Assembly (NCBI RefSeq): GCF_018437235.1
Contig: NZ_JAAMFJ010000002.1
Coordinates: 124,001-188,000 of the forward strand
Origin: Fructobacillus papyrifericola
GTDB lineage: Bacteria > Bacillota > Bacilli > Lactobacillales > Lactobacillaceae
Direction: 5' to 3'
Length of the DNA: 64,000 nt
Program-made: the position numbers and the translations under genes
Shown here: positions 15,312 to 23,069 of the stretch, piece by piece
Position numbering within the stretch: position 1 is the first letter of the stretch
How the letters are laid out: each line of letters opens with the position of its first letter
Notes under the pieces: model-generated
The model's input: only the letters and a program-made list of their open reading frames with translations
Databases searched by the model: none
Told to the model about the DNA's origin: nothing

Positions 15312-16010
15312 TTAGTTATCCTCTTTCTTTTCTTCTGTCATTTCTGACAATGTTTGTTTTTCTTCTGGCTTTAGCAGGTCTTCTGCTTTAATTTTTGTCC
15401 GTTCATCAATACGATTCTTCGCATGATTTCCGTTCTCTGTGTCCATATCAATGAAACGCTCGCCCTGTTCCTTGTAGATACGTCCAACTACATCGAAAGG
15501 GCTCGTGAAAGCGTTAAATGTCTTCTGGTTCATATCAGCCTCAAAGCGACCTTTTTCGTCTAAGCCATTCGAACCGTTGTCGATTTGGTGAGCCGTAGCT
15601 AGAACAGTCTTATTGCTTTCTCGTAATGAGTTAGCAAGCGATCTAAACCACGCTTGCAATTTTTGATAATTCTATCGTCCGTCCTTACTTGCTCCATCAA
15701 TATTTTCAAGAACGAAGTTTTGAAGGGCTGTCACGTTGTCCAAGATGATGACATCAAATTCATCACTGTACAGGTACTGGCCAAGCCATTGTTCAACACT
15801 CTTTTGCAATGTTGCTTCATCCGACTTACCAAACGCCATCACGGCTGTGTCTGTCGTTCCAACTAGAGCATTCCAAGAGCCATCGAACGTTAGTAATAGC
15901 TTCTTGCCTTTAAATAGCTTAGACAGGCTTGTCTTACCAGTACCCCCGTCTCCGTATATGAAGTACATATCGCCAGACTTCTTGATTTCTCCTGGTTTAA
16001 AAGTAATCAT
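15312..16010 (-). pseudogene. Sak4-like AAA ATPase (AAA_24) split by an in-frame TAG
   Basis: Two open stretches in the same frame are separated by TAG at 15672-15674. The first (16010 to 15672) holds Walker A GDGGTGKTS (residues about 20-28) and Walker B FDVIILDN (about 89-96). The second has the ATAHQID and FDVVGRIYKE segments of this RecA-like family. Around the stop the frame reads SKDGR-x-NYQKLQAWF, where the expected residue is probably Gln (CAG), so a single C-to-T change would explain it. In a lysogen the lost recombinase would matter only after induction. Confidence 0.75.
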
Positions 16011-16018
16011 CTTTCCTC

Positions 16019-16423
16019 CTAGCGGTTCCTAATTGTTTCTTTATTTTTGATAACAGTTTGTAATTGGTTATCGTCTTTAAATTCTGGATAGCTAGAAATT
16101 AACTGCTTATAAGTTGGAACTTTTAATGGTTCGACACCGACTTTTGAAATGATGTATTCCATATTTTCGTTAGATTGAATAAGCACTTCATCGTCTTTTA
16201 CATCGTTGTAATAATTATTCATTACTTGACCATTTCGCAATCGTTCTTTGCGTTCTTTCTTCCAAGCAGTGACAGCCTTATCCATTCGCTCAATAACGTT
16301 TTTATAGATATCTTCAAATCGTTCAGATGTTAGTTTTTCACGATCATCTTTATTCATCAACGAGTTGTACGTTAACATCTCACCATCTTCTGTTAGTGTT
16401 GTTAAGTCATGCACCTGAGTCAT
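16019..16423 (-). CDS. Phage early protein, 134 residues
   Basis: The ATG at 16423 overlaps the stop of the upstream 36-residue gene (TGATG) with GGAGGAG just upstream. The protein is helical and charged (MDKAVTAWKKERKERLRNGQ around residues 48-67), ending in a basic tail. No family was recognised. It precedes the Sak4-like gene by eight bases and may serve the same recombination process. Confidence 0.65.
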   Translation of the reverse strand: MTQVHDLTTLTEDGEMLTYNSLMNKDDREKLTSERFEDIYKNVIERMDKAVTAWKKERKERLRNGQVMNNYYNDVKDDEVLIQSNENMEYIISKVGVEPLKVPTYKQLISSYPEFKDDNQLQTVIKNKETIRNR

Positions 16424-16533
16424 CAATACTCCTCCTCATTTTCATCAAACGTGTTCATACAGAACTCGTCCATATATCCTCGATAATGAGAATTAGAGTA
16501 ATCTTGTTCTGTGACCATGTGATTTTCAATCAT
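16423..16533 (-). CDS. Small acidic phage protein, 36 residues
   Basis: A short gene that overlaps its neighbours at both ends (ATGA at the start, TGATG at the end), which supports real translation. The product is MIENHMVTEQDYSNSH followed by an acidic, Met- and Glu-rich end (FDENEEEY). No family is recognisable. Confidence 0.5.
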   Translation of the reverse strand: MIENHMVTEQDYSNSHYRGYMDEFCMNTFDENEEEY

Positions 16534-16748
16534 GCCTGTTCCTCCCATTCAATGTCATCTAGCGACTCTTGCTTAATGACAGCTTCGTCTCCGTTGATAA
16601 AATCAGTTAAATCATCATCTAAAACGTACATTCCTTGCTTGCGTGAAGGAGTCGTCACGAAGGCAATTCGATGTGCGCCGTTGGCAATCTCAATCCACTC
16701 AGCGTCCAAAGGCTCGTGATTAAATACTTCTAGTGGTACTACTTTCAT
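16530..16748 (-). CDS. Phage hypothetical protein, 72 residues
   Basis: An acidic protein with hydrophobic stretches (AEWIEIANGAHRIAFVTTP) and an acidic C-terminus (LDDIEWEEQA). Possibly a small beta-rich fold. CAGGAGG precedes the ATG. The region upstream carries a strong inverted repeat (16773-16806). Function is unknown. Confidence 0.6.
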   Translation of the reverse strand: MKVVPLEVFNHEPLDAEWIEIANGAHRIAFVTTPSRKQGMYVLDDDLTDFINGDEAVIKQESLDDIEWEEQA

Positions 16749-16772
16749 ACATTACCTCCTGTGATATACTAG

Positions 16773-16806
16773 AGGCATAATTTTCTGTCTAGGAAACATT
16801 ATGCCT
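16773..16806. repeat. Long inverted repeat between early genes
   Basis: AGGCATAAT at 16773-16781 pairs perfectly with ATTATGCCT at 16798-16806, extended inward by TTTC/GAAA with one bulged C. The 13-bp stem overlaps the stop codon of the gene at 16805-17005. There is no T-run on either strand, so it is more like an operator or an RNA processing or stability hairpin than a terminator. Confidence 0.65.
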
Positions 16807-17005
16807 AAGCTCTCTTGGTTGCTGCCTTGAGAGCTTTTTCTTTTTGCAATAAGTCGTTTAGATCATTGTTCACAACGTCTCGTGTTACGTCGTTATAACT
16901 GTATGTTGGCTTACGTGACTTCTTAATAAAGATGGTCAACCCAATACCAAAACCAACCAAACAAATGCCTACAACAACGTCATTCCAAAACATTAAATCA
17001 TTCAT
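16805..17005 (-). CDS. Single-pass membrane protein, 66 residues
   Basis: One membrane helix near the N-terminus (VVVGICLVGFGIGLTIFI, residues 10-27) followed by a basic and polar cytosolic region ending LLQKEKALKAATKRA. AAAGG lies about nine bases before the ATG. No family was recognised. The stop codon lies inside the inverted repeat at 16773-16806. Confidence 0.6.
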   Translation of the reverse strand: MNDLMFWNDVVVGICLVGFGIGLTIFIKKSRKPTYSYNDVTRDVVNNDLNDLLQKEKALKAATKRA

Positions 17006-17018
17006 TCTATTGCCTTTC

Positions 17019-17225
17019 TTATGCGTACTTGTTGGCCTTCTTAAAAAAGTAATTTTGTAATGCTAACCCATCCCATAAAGGATGGGTCTTGCTATCCATC
17101 ACTGGTCTTGGGAAGTCTTTTTTACTCTTATAGTATTTTCGGAAAGTGGCGTAAGATTTAATGCCCAACTCGTCCATAATGTCTTTTTGCGAATACCACT
17201 TTGTCGGGTCAAAATGTCTACTCAT
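17019..17225 (-). CDS. Small HTH DNA-binding protein (AlpA/excisionase-like)
   Basis: A 68-residue basic protein: KWYSQKDIMDELGIKSYATF (about residues 9-28) reads as a MerR-like helix-turn-helix, followed by a Tyr/Lys-rich wing. The Trp and aromatic C-terminus (HPLWDGLALQNYFFKK) is typical of small phage regulators or excisionases in this position. AAAGGAG precedes the ATG. It could be an Xis or an early regulator. Confidence 0.65.
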   Translation of the reverse strand: MSRHFDPTKWYSQKDIMDELGIKSYATFRKYYKSKKDFPRPVMDSKTHPLWDGLALQNYFFKKANKYA

Positions 17226-17297
17226 TTGTTCTCCTTTCTTTTGTTATCCTTTAATTACTGGCAGTGAGGTGCCTAGTAAATTGAAAGGAGGATAGTT

Positions 17298-17573
17298 ATG
17301 AATAAATTTATTGTGTATTTTAATATGCCTTTGAGTGGATCTGATGAAAAAAGCATTGAGTCTCGTGGCTTACTTGAGGACTTGGTCGGACATGGAAATT
17401 GGATTCAGCTAACCGGCGAACTAATTGCTATCAAAACCAAAATGTCCTTAAAGGATTTCTCTCATAAATTTCTAGAGATGAACCCTCCCCGTGAATTTTT
17501 TGTAATTGATGCCAACGACTTTACTTCAAGTTACAATTCAGATTACAAACACAACTTGTTTAATAACTTGTAA
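17298..17573 (+). CDS. Lone plus-strand early gene, possible Cas2/SinR-like fold
   Basis: A 91-residue protein with a very strong ribosome site (AAAGGAGG, six bases before the ATG), facing against the minus-strand early operon and ending head-to-head with the gene at 17560. The order of elements (strand NKFIVYFNMP, helix, then NWIQLTGELIAIKTKMSL, helix, and REFFVIDANDF) resembles the small ferredoxin-like proteins related to Cas2, VapD and SinR-type proteins. That match is by eye only. No clear promoter was found in the 70-base gap, which has an imperfect inverted repeat ACTGGCA/TGCCTAGT. Confidence 0.65.
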   Translation: MNKFIVYFNMPLSGSDEKSIESRGLLEDLVGHGNWIQLTGELIAIKTKMSLKDFSHKFLEMNPPREFFVIDANDFTSSYNSDYKHNLFNNL

Positions 17574-17889
17574 TTCGCTTAGCGAGTTCGTTAAGAATGG
17601 AAGCTAGTTCAGGATCTCCCTTAAAGCTCATACCTCGAAAGTGGTTTTCTTGAATAACATTTGAGTCATTCTTATCGTCTAGCTTATTTTCATCAGACTC
17701 AGAATTCGAAATTGTTTCTTTGTCTAGTTCACTCACAGATAATTGAGGAATAAATTTATTAATTTCTTCAATTGCATCAAAAAGCGCAATCGCTGTAGAT
17801 TGTGCTTTTTTTAATGACTTTTCAAATTCATTAAAATTATCAATCGTTGCGTTCATAATGAACTCTTTGTTTAATGGTTGCTTAGTCAT
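17560..17889 (-). CDS. Phage hypothetical protein, 109 residues
   Basis: The start is the ATG at 17889 with AAAGGAG upstream; a longer frame reaches into the antirepressor gene. The product has a helical N-terminus (FEKSLKKAQSTAIALFDAIE), an acidic, Ser/Asn/Asp-rich middle and a short C-terminal helix (DPELASILNELAKRI). It overlaps the plus-strand gene at 17298-17573 by 14 bases at their 3' ends. No family recognised. Confidence 0.6.
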   Translation of the reverse strand: MTKQPLNKEFIMNATIDNFNEFEKSLKKAQSTAIALFDAIEEINKFIPQLSVSELDKETISNSESDENKLDDKNDSNVIQENHFRGMSFKGDPELASILNELAKRITSY

Positions 17890-17902
17890 ATTATTTTCTC
17901 CT

Positions 17903-18637
17903 TTACGCCGTCTGGTCTTGGTTAGCACCACGAATTGCTAAATCCATCAAGTTATTTGGTTCCCACAAACTCAAGAACCGCTTTGCTTCTGCAAAATACT
18001 TGCGTGGTAGTGCGTTGTAACGTGGCACGCTGAATTGTCGCTTAAAGTCCTTTGCAATTGCGTGGAACACTTCGCTAGACAATTCTTTATATGCTTGGCT
18101 GTACTTACCACCAAGGACTGCAAACACCCGATTGCGACGAAGTTGTAGTAGCTCTGCTTGTTCCCAACTTCGGATTTCCTGGTCGGCTTCGAACTTATTA
18201 AAGCGTTGTTCAAGTTGCTTCTGTTCATCCGCCTGTCGAGTCTGCTTATCGTCAATCTGCTGCAATGCTTCAAACGTTGTCGCTAAGATAGCCATTGGGT
18301 CAGTTTGTACAGAGTAGCTACCAGTCTTGCGAATGCTTGGCAGGACTTCTGACGTGACCCACTTTTTAAAACGCTTAGCACTATCTAATTCGCTTCCAAA
18401 GATAAGAGCAAACACACCCGATTCGTTAATGATAGTCATCTGCTGTTTTCCTCCGGGGGTGTCCAAAACGGACACCCCTTTGTCATCAACTTGAACATGC
18501 GTTCGAATTGCTTTAGCTGTTTGGGAATATCCCAAAGTCTCTGCTACATCTTTCCCTACGAACCATGCTTCGTTATCAATAAGTACAGTCCGTACTTCGT
18601 TGCTTTCGAAGTTGAAAGCTTTTACTTCGTTTGCCAT
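17903..18637 (-). CDS. Phage antirepressor (Bro-N plus ORF6C)
   Basis: A 244-residue antirepressor. The Bro-N domain covers about residues 5-100 (IDNEAWFVGKDVAETLGY, then MTIINESGVFALIFGSEL and FKKWVTSEVLPSIRKTG). After a coiled-coil linker a C-terminal ORF6C-like domain starts near residue 155 (LRRNRVFAVLGGKYSQAYK) and ends at WEPNNLMDLAIRG. Antirepressors bind the CI-type repressor and push the phage to lytic growth. It is directly downstream of the Cro-like gene in the early operon. Confidence 0.92.
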   Translation of the reverse strand: MANEVKAFNFESNEVRTVLIDNEAWFVGKDVAETLGYSQTAKAIRTHVQVDDKGVSVLDTPGGKQQMTIINESGVFALIFGSELDSAKRFKKWVTSEVLPSIRKTGSYSVQTDPMAILATTFEALQQIDDKQTRQADEQKQLEQRFNKFEADQEIRSWEQAELLQLRRNRVFAVLGGKYSQAYKELSSEVFHAIAKDFKRQFSVPRYNALPRKYFAEAKRFLSLWEPNNLMDLAIRGANQDQTA

Positions 18638-18659
18638 GTCGGCCTCCTTTTGTTACTAT

Positions 18660-18875
18660 TTATCGACCACTTTGTTCAAAAAAATAAGATACATCTTTAC
18701 CAAGATAATCAGAAATTTTTTTAGCTTTATCCGGCCGAACATTTTCACCCTTCAAATATTTATTAATGCTTGTCGGGCTAATCTTAATAGACTTTGAAAT
18801 GCTGCTGATCGTATTACCACTTAAAGCGATTAACGCTTTCAACTCTTGGCAGTCTTTCACTTTTAAAACTGTCAT
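18660..18875 (-). CDS. Cro-like regulator
   Basis: A 71-residue helix-turn-helix protein. The start is the ATG at 18875, preceded by AGGAG; a longer upstream frame crosses the promoter and is unlikely. The DNA-binding region is NTISSISKSIKISPTSINKYL (about residues 21-40, broken by one Lys/Ile turn), then KKISDYLGKDVSYFF. It is the first gene of the minus-strand early operon and is divergent from the CI-like repressor, as Cro is in lambda-type switches. Confidence 0.85.
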   Translation of the reverse strand: MTVLKVKDCQELKALIALSGNTISSISKSIKISPTSINKYLKGENVRPDKAKKISDYLGKDVSYFFEQSGR

Positions 18876-19015
18876 TTGCTGTCTCCTTTCCTTAACTGAT
18901 GAATTAAGTATAGCAACATGGTTTATAAATTGCAACACTTATTGACCAAAAAAAGACCAATTCGTTACATTTTTTTATTACAATGTAATCATAAAACGAA
19001 CAGAAAGGCTCGATT
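18876..19015. promoter_or_regulatory. Genetic switch region between cro-like and cI-like genes
   Basis: Divergent control region. The minus-strand promoter for the early operon is TTGCAA (18930-18935) and TATACT (18907-18912), 17 bases apart. On the plus strand a likely repressor promoter is TTGACC near 18942 with TTACAT 17 bases on. Operator candidates are a dyad TTACATT-N10-AATGTAA near 18964-18987, a pair of GACCAA direct repeats (about 18944 and 18955), and GCAACA repeats at about 18913 and 18932 that overlap the early promoter. Confidence 0.7.
18907..18935 (-). promoter_or_regulatory. Early (cro-side) promoter
   Basis: -35 TTGCAA at 18930-18935 and -10 TATACT at 18907-18912, 17-base spacer, 31 bases ahead of the Cro-like start. 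Near-consensus on both hexamers. Confidence 0.75.
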
Positions 19016-19702
19016 ATGGTTGACGGAGTTGAATTTGGAAGAAAAATAAAAGAGATTCGGGAATCTAAACACGTATCTGTTCGTCAGGTCGCTATCAAAG
19101 CAGATATGTCCCACTCATATTTAAGTACAATTGAAAACGGACGAAGAAGCACAATACCATCTAAGAAGACTTTACTTAAAATTGCTCACGGGTTAAATGT
19201 GAGCCAAGATGATATTTTCAAAGTTGCAGGGTTTGTAGCTGATTCCCCTTCAAACGAACTAAATATTACTGGAATTAATACTGTTTCTATTCCTATCTAC
19301 GGCCGTATCTCCGCAGGATACCCAGAAGGGGCTAAGGAAGACATTGAGGGACACGTAAAGATAGACGACGACCTAATCGAACGTTATGGTAAAGACAACT
19401 TAATAGGACTTCGTGTTAACGGAGAAAGTATGAACAAGGTTGTCCCCAATGGTGCTGTTGCTATTCTTGCAAAAATCGATAAAGGCGAAATTACTAACGG
19501 GGACATCTGTGGGGTTATTATTGACGGAGAAGCCGCTACACTCAAACACGTGTACCAGTACCCTGATCGTATTCGATTTGAACCAGATAGTTGGTTAAAG
19601 GAAGAATTTAAGCCTTTTGAGTATAATAAGGAAGACGTCGAGAACGGACAGCCACCTATTCAGATTATTGGTAAGCTAGTTCATCAGCAATCATCGTTTT
19701 GA
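19016..19702 (+). CDS. CI-like repressor with S24 self-cleavage domain
   Basis: A 228-residue LexA/CI-type repressor. The N-terminal Xre domain includes VSVRQVAIKADMSHSYLSTI (residues 20-39). The C-terminal S24 peptidase domain has the Ala100-Gly101 cleavage site (ISAGYP), the catalytic Ser138 in NGESMN and Lys177 in ATLKHVY. All key residues are present, so RecA-stimulated self-cleavage and SOS induction should work. AGAAAGG lies before the ATG. It is followed 34 bases later, on the same strand, by the conversion operon, which may share its transcript. Confidence 0.93.
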   Translation: MVDGVEFGRKIKEIRESKHVSVRQVAIKADMSHSYLSTIENGRRSTIPSKKTLLKIAHGLNVSQDDIFKVAGFVADSPSNELNITGINTVSIPIYGRISAGYPEGAKEDIEGHVKIDDDLIERYGKDNLIGLRVNGESMNKVVPNGAVAILAKIDKGEITNGDICGVIIDGEAATLKHVYQYPDRIRFEPDSWLKEEFKPFEYNKEDVENGQPPIQIIGKLVHQQSSF

Positions 19703-19736
19703 AAAAACATCCAAAACTAATTATTTAATTGAGGGA

Positions 19737-21122
19737 ATGAAATTGTTCAATAAAAAAGAAAAACTTCAAAGTGAACTTTCACAACTAAAAAGTGAGATAG
19801 CATTAAAAAAATCAGAACTACACGACATTTTGATTGATATAAAGTCAAATAGTGCGACGTTAAAAAATCAGCAAAAAAAAGAAATAAAAACAGCCCTTTT
19901 AGAAAAAGAACGGAAGCTGGCTCAATTATCTGAACAAAGGATGAGTGAAATAGAGTCTAATGCAATCCAAAAAACAAGGGAACTAGAACATATCATTCAG
20001 TCAAAAAAACAAGAACTCAATCAATGTGAAAGGGACCTGGCAAACAAGAAAAAACAAATACAAGAAGCAGAAAAAGAATTAAATGGAATTGAAAATGATA
20101 TAACGGCTGGATTTTATAAACCGACATATGAATTTGCAGATAGTTTATCCTATAAATACGAATTACAAGAAATTATAGAAAAAGAAAAGTACGAAGTTAA
20201 AAATAATTTAGCCACCTATGTAATTCAACAAATTACCTTTGACGGATCACCATCAAAGGGAATAAAAATGCAAAAGAAAAGTGCTCAAGCTTTAATTAGA
20301 GCATTCAACGGAGAAGCATCCGGAATTATAAATAAAGTAAACGCGACAAACTATGAGAAAAAATCTGAAGGAATTGTAAAAAGCGCAAATAAATTGAGTG
20401 ATTTATTTGAAACAGTAAACTTCGTAAGGCTATCTTCTAGTTATGTTGATTTAAAGCTACAAGAATTAAAATTATCTGTTGAATACGCTCTTAAAAAACA
20501 AGAAGAAAAAGATAAGTTAAGGGAAGAGCGGCAACGTGATCGCGAAGAAAAACAATTAAGATTAGAAATTGAAAAAGAAAAGAAAAGTTTAAATAAAGAG
20601 CGCACACAATTTACCAACGCTCTAAGTAAATTATTACAACAAGAACAATCTAAAGAGGTTATTGAACAAACTCAGATTCTGAAAGAAAAAATAAATAGTC
20701 TCAATGATCAAGAAAAAGATTTAGATTTTCGGATAGAAAACTCAAAAGCCGGGTATATATACATCATCAGTAATGTTGGATCATTTGGGGAAGGCGTATT
20801 CAAAATTGGGGTTACCAGGAGACTAGATCCTACAGAAAGGATTGCCGAACTAAGTTCGGCATCAGTTCCATTTAAATTTGATATTCACGCGTTGATATTT
20901 TCTGATGATGCATTTGGGCTTGAACATGATCTACATGAACACTTTAAAGAAAACAAAATTAACCACGTAAATAACAGAAAAGAATATTTCAATACTAGTT
21001 TGGAAGAAATTAAAAACTATGTGCAAAATAATAAAAATATAACAATTGAATGGCATGATGAGCCAGAAAATTCAGAGTTTATTTTGTCTCAGCAATTTAT
21101 TAACAATGGAGGAAAATCATAA
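19737..21122 (+). CDS. DUF4041 protein with T5orf172/GIY-YIG nuclease domain
   Basis: A 461-residue protein with an N-terminal coiled coil (residues 1-115), a DUF4041 region (about 118-250), a second coiled coil (250-335) and a C-terminal T5orf172-type GIY-YIG nuclease. The nuclease shows GYIYII at 339-344, KIGVT at 356-360, Arg362, Glu396 in GLEHDLH and Asn413 region NRKEYF. No membrane helix is evident. As I recall, this domain pair occurs in SNIPE, a membrane-linked anti-phage nuclease acting on entering DNA. Here the next gene, overlapping by the stop/start, is a small TM2 membrane protein that could supply the anchor. A defence role is inference. Confidence 0.85.
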   Translation: MKLFNKKEKLQSELSQLKSEIALKKSELHDILIDIKSNSATLKNQQKKEIKTALLEKERKLAQLSEQRMSEIESNAIQKTRELEHIIQSKKQELNQCERDLANKKKQIQEAEKELNGIENDITAGFYKPTYEFADSLSYKYELQEIIEKEKYEVKNNLATYVIQQITFDGSPSKGIKMQKKSAQALIRAFNGEASGIINKVNATNYEKKSEGIVKSANKLSDLFETVNFVRLSSSYVDLKLQELKLSVEYALKKQEEKDKLREERQRDREEKQLRLEIEKEKKSLNKERTQFTNALSKLLQQEQSKEVIEQTQILKEKINSLNDQEKDLDFRIENSKAGYIYIISNVGSFGEGVFKIGVTRRLDPTERIAELSSASVPFKFDIHALIFSDDAFGLEHDLHEHFKENKINHVNNRKEYFNTSLEEIKNYVQNNKNITIEWHDEPENSEFILSQQFINNGGKS

Positions 21123-21367
21123 TGAAAACAGCAATCATCAATAAACATATCTTTGTTTGGTTAGGAGCATTTTTATTCGGATCCATTGGTGTTGATCGCT
21201 TTATGCGTGGTCAAATTATCCTCGGTGTCCTTAAGTTGCTGATTGGATTATGGATAACTCTTGGTATATGGCCGTTAATTGACTTCATTATCGCAGTTAC
21301 TAAAGCTTATTCAACTTACAACGATACAAACGAAATCACTTTCATTAACGGTAAATACTCAAAGTAA
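21122..21367 (+). CDS. TM2-domain membrane protein
   Basis: An 81-residue protein with two membrane helices joined by a short basic turn: VWLGAFLFGSIGVDRFMRGQ, then ILGVLKLLIGLWITLGIWPL and a third hydrophobic stretch (IDFIIAVTKAY). The G-DRFY-like turn is the TM2 signature. It shares a base overlap with the nuclease gene, so the two are produced together. TM2 proteins lack a general function; in this setting a membrane partner of the nuclease is a reasonable hypothesis. Confidence 0.82.
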   Translation: MKTAIINKHIFVWLGAFLFGSIGVDRFMRGQIILGVLKLLIGLWITLGIWPLIDFIIAVTKAYSTYNDTNEITFINGKYSK

Positions 21368-21437
21368 CACACACCCTTCGGGGTGCACATATTACGTGCA
21401 AAACTGAACCACGTTAAAAGCTGATAGGAGAAGTATC
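21368..21437 (+). repeat. Intercistronic element, copy A
   Basis: After the TM2 stop comes a UUCG-capped hairpin (CACCC-TTCG-GGGTG, 21372-21385), then ACGTG (21394-21398) and CACGT (21410-21414) as an inverted repeat with 11 bases between, then GTTAAAAG and the ribosome site. The same layout returns at three later gene junctions of this operon. Confidence 0.65.
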
Positions 21438-21935
21438 GTGAGCAAGAAAATTACTGACGAAAACGGAAATACGTATGTAAAAAAGAAACCATTTTACAAG
21501 AGAGTTTGGGTTTGGTTTATTGCATTAATTGTCGTTATTATTGCAATAAATGTTTCAGGTGGCAACGATGACGGGAACACTAAAACATCTAACGAAAAGA
21601 CATCAAAGTCTTCAAATAACTCAAGTGCTACTGCTCAACAAAAGGCGGCTCTTAATAGCGCAAAAACATATAGCAGCTCAATGCATATGTCAAAAGCGGG
21701 CATTTATGACCAATTAACTTCTGAATCCGGTGATAAATTTTCTGCTGATGACGCTCAATATGCAGTTGACAATTTAAAAGCAGACTACAATAAGAACGCT
21801 CTTAAATCAGCTGAAACTTATCAAAAAGATATGGACATGTCAGTGAATGATATCAAAGAGCAACTAACTTCAGATGCTGGAGAAAAGTTTACCGAATCCG
21901 AAGCGCAATATGCTATTGATCATTTAAGTAAGTAA
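21438..21935 (+). CDS. Ltp-type membrane protein, superinfection-exclusion-like
   Basis: Starts at GTG 21438, eight bases after AGGAG. The 165-residue protein has a short cytosolic part, one membrane helix (VWVWFIALIVVIIAINV, about residues 23-39), a Ser/Asn/Lys linker and two tandem Ltp repeats (about residues 71-115 and 117-163), each with SAxTYxxxMxMS and YDQLTSExGxKF-like cores. Ltp of streptococcal phage TP-J34 is a lipoprotein with such repeats that stops DNA injection of related phages; here a membrane helix replaces the lipobox. This suggests surface display and superinfection exclusion. Confidence 0.82.
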   Translation: MSKKITDENGNTYVKKKPFYKRVWVWFIALIVVIIAINVSGGNDDGNTKTSNEKTSKSSNNSSATAQQKAALNSAKTYSSSMHMSKAGIYDQLTSESGDKFSADDAQYAVDNLKADYNKNALKSAETYQKDMDMSVNDIKEQLTSDAGEKFTESEAQYAIDHLSK

Positions 21936-21999
21936 ACAAACGCCCTTTCGGGCATACATAACGTGACACATACACATCAAAAACAATAGGAAATAACCA
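21936..21999 (+). repeat. Intercistronic element, copy B (partial)
   Basis: Hairpin GCCC-TTTC-GGGC at 21942-21953 followed by ACGTG at 21961-21965. The second half of the dyad is not conserved here. It lies between the Ltp and MscL-like genes at the same relative place as the other copies. Confidence 0.5.
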
Positions 22000-22494
22000 A
22001 TGGTACACAAAATTGCTGAAATGTTTAAAGAAAGCACTACTAAACTTCAATCGAATGGGTCTGCAAGAATTTCAGCATTTAGAAGATTTATTTTTGCACC
22101 CAACCTGCTGACCTTCGTCATCTCAGTTGTTGTTGGTAACAGCTTTGGATCTGCTATTAAAGATTTAATTGCGACTGTCTCTGGTCTTTTAAAGACACTA
22201 ACAATTTGGCTTTTTACCAGTGGTCACACACTTAACCTTGATTATGCACTCACTCCCTTTGCCTCACTGCTGGACAGCTTACTCACATTACTATTCATCG
22301 CCATCGTTGTTTTCTATACCATCCAGTTCATTAACGACTACCTTGTCCGTAACAATGACGAAAAGTGGGGATATGATCAGGCACACGTAGATGCCATTAA
22401 AATTCAGAATCTACAAAATAAAAATAACCAACTTGTAGAGGAAAATATAAAGCTGCAGCATGAACTATTGGAAGAATTCCGCAAAAACAAATAA
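22000..22494 (+). CDS. MscL-like membrane channel protein
   Basis: A 164-residue protein with two membrane helices and a C-terminal coiled coil. The first helix region PNLLTFVISVVVGNSFGSAI (about residues 35-54) matches the pattern of MscL TM1, where small residues and an Asn/Gly-Ala-rich face line the pore; the second is LLTLLFIAIVVFYTIQFI (about 96-113). A C-terminal helix (IQNLQNKNNQLVEENIKLQ) may form a bundle, as in MscL. True MscL is 120-150 residues and opens under membrane tension. In a prophage conversion operon its role is unknown. Confidence 0.72.
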   Translation: MVHKIAEMFKESTTKLQSNGSARISAFRRFIFAPNLLTFVISVVVGNSFGSAIKDLIATVSGLLKTLTIWLFTSGHTLNLDYALTPFASLLDSLLTLLFIAIVVFYTIQFINDYLVRNNDEKWGYDQAHVDAIKIQNLQNKNNQLVEENIKLQHELLEEFRKNK

Positions 22495-22562
22495 ACCGTA
22501 TTGGCGGCGTACATAGTACGTGCAAAACTTAACCACGTTAAAAGATATATAGGAGAGTACAC
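22495..22562 (+). repeat. Intercistronic element, copy C
   Basis: ACGTG at 22518-22522 and CACGT at 22534-22538 with 11 bases between, followed by GTTAAAAG and AGGAG. The 28 bases around the dyad differ from copy A at only one or two positions. The preceding hairpin is weaker here (CCG/CGG). Confidence 0.65.
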
Positions 22563-23069
22563 ATGCGTAAAAAAATAATTATTCTGTCTTCTTTTGCAGC
22601 CGCCATTGCAGCGATGGTAATTGTATTTTCTACTGTCAAACACACTAATAACGTTAAACATCAAGATGCTGCACAAGCTAAAAAATCTGTCTCTACTAAT
22701 AAATATCAATCTGTTAAAAACGAGTTAGCAGCAGAGTTTTCAAAAAAAGACTATGCAAAGGTTGTGGTTGAAAACAACGTTGCCACATCAGATCTTCCTG
22801 AAAGCCACACTGAGGTTAGGGTAATTGTAAAGCACAAAGCTAATATTCAGGCCATCATGGAAGCTCAATCTGCTATCAATAATAATCGAGCCACGCCAGA
22901 TCAGAAGCGCTTAATCTACAATATTCAACAGAAGGTTAAAAAGGCCGCAGCAAAGCTTAAGAAAGGTGATGCCGTTTCATTTGGTTATCCGTTTAACGGC
23001 GACCTCGAAATGATAGCTTACTCTACTGATGAGCGAGAAATTATTCCAATGGTTGACCCCCAAAGCTAA
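22563..23069 (+). CDS. Membrane-anchored extracytoplasmic protein
   Basis: A 168-residue protein with a basic start (MRKK), one hydrophobic helix (IIILSSFAAAIAAMVIVFS, residues 5-23) and no lipobox cysteine, so it is a signal anchor or a cleaved secretion signal. The rest is polar, with a Lys/Ala-rich helix (about residues 120-140). No family was recognised. It belongs to the same operon as the Ltp and MscL-like genes, so an envelope role linked to phage exclusion is plausible but unproven. Confidence 0.65.
   Translation: MRKKIIILSSFAAAIAAMVIVFSTVKHTNNVKHQDAAQAKKSVSTNKYQSVKNELAAEFSKKDYAKVVVENNVATSDLPESHTEVRVIVKHKANIQAIMEAQSAINNNRATPDQKRLIYNIQQKVKKAAAKLKKGDAVSFGYPFNGDLEMIAYSTDEREIIPMVDPQS

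Noticed and set aside
20500-20740. Transmembrane anchor in the DUF4041-GIY-YIG protein
   Set aside because: The stretch is a charged coiled coil; no hydrophobic helix was found in the protein.
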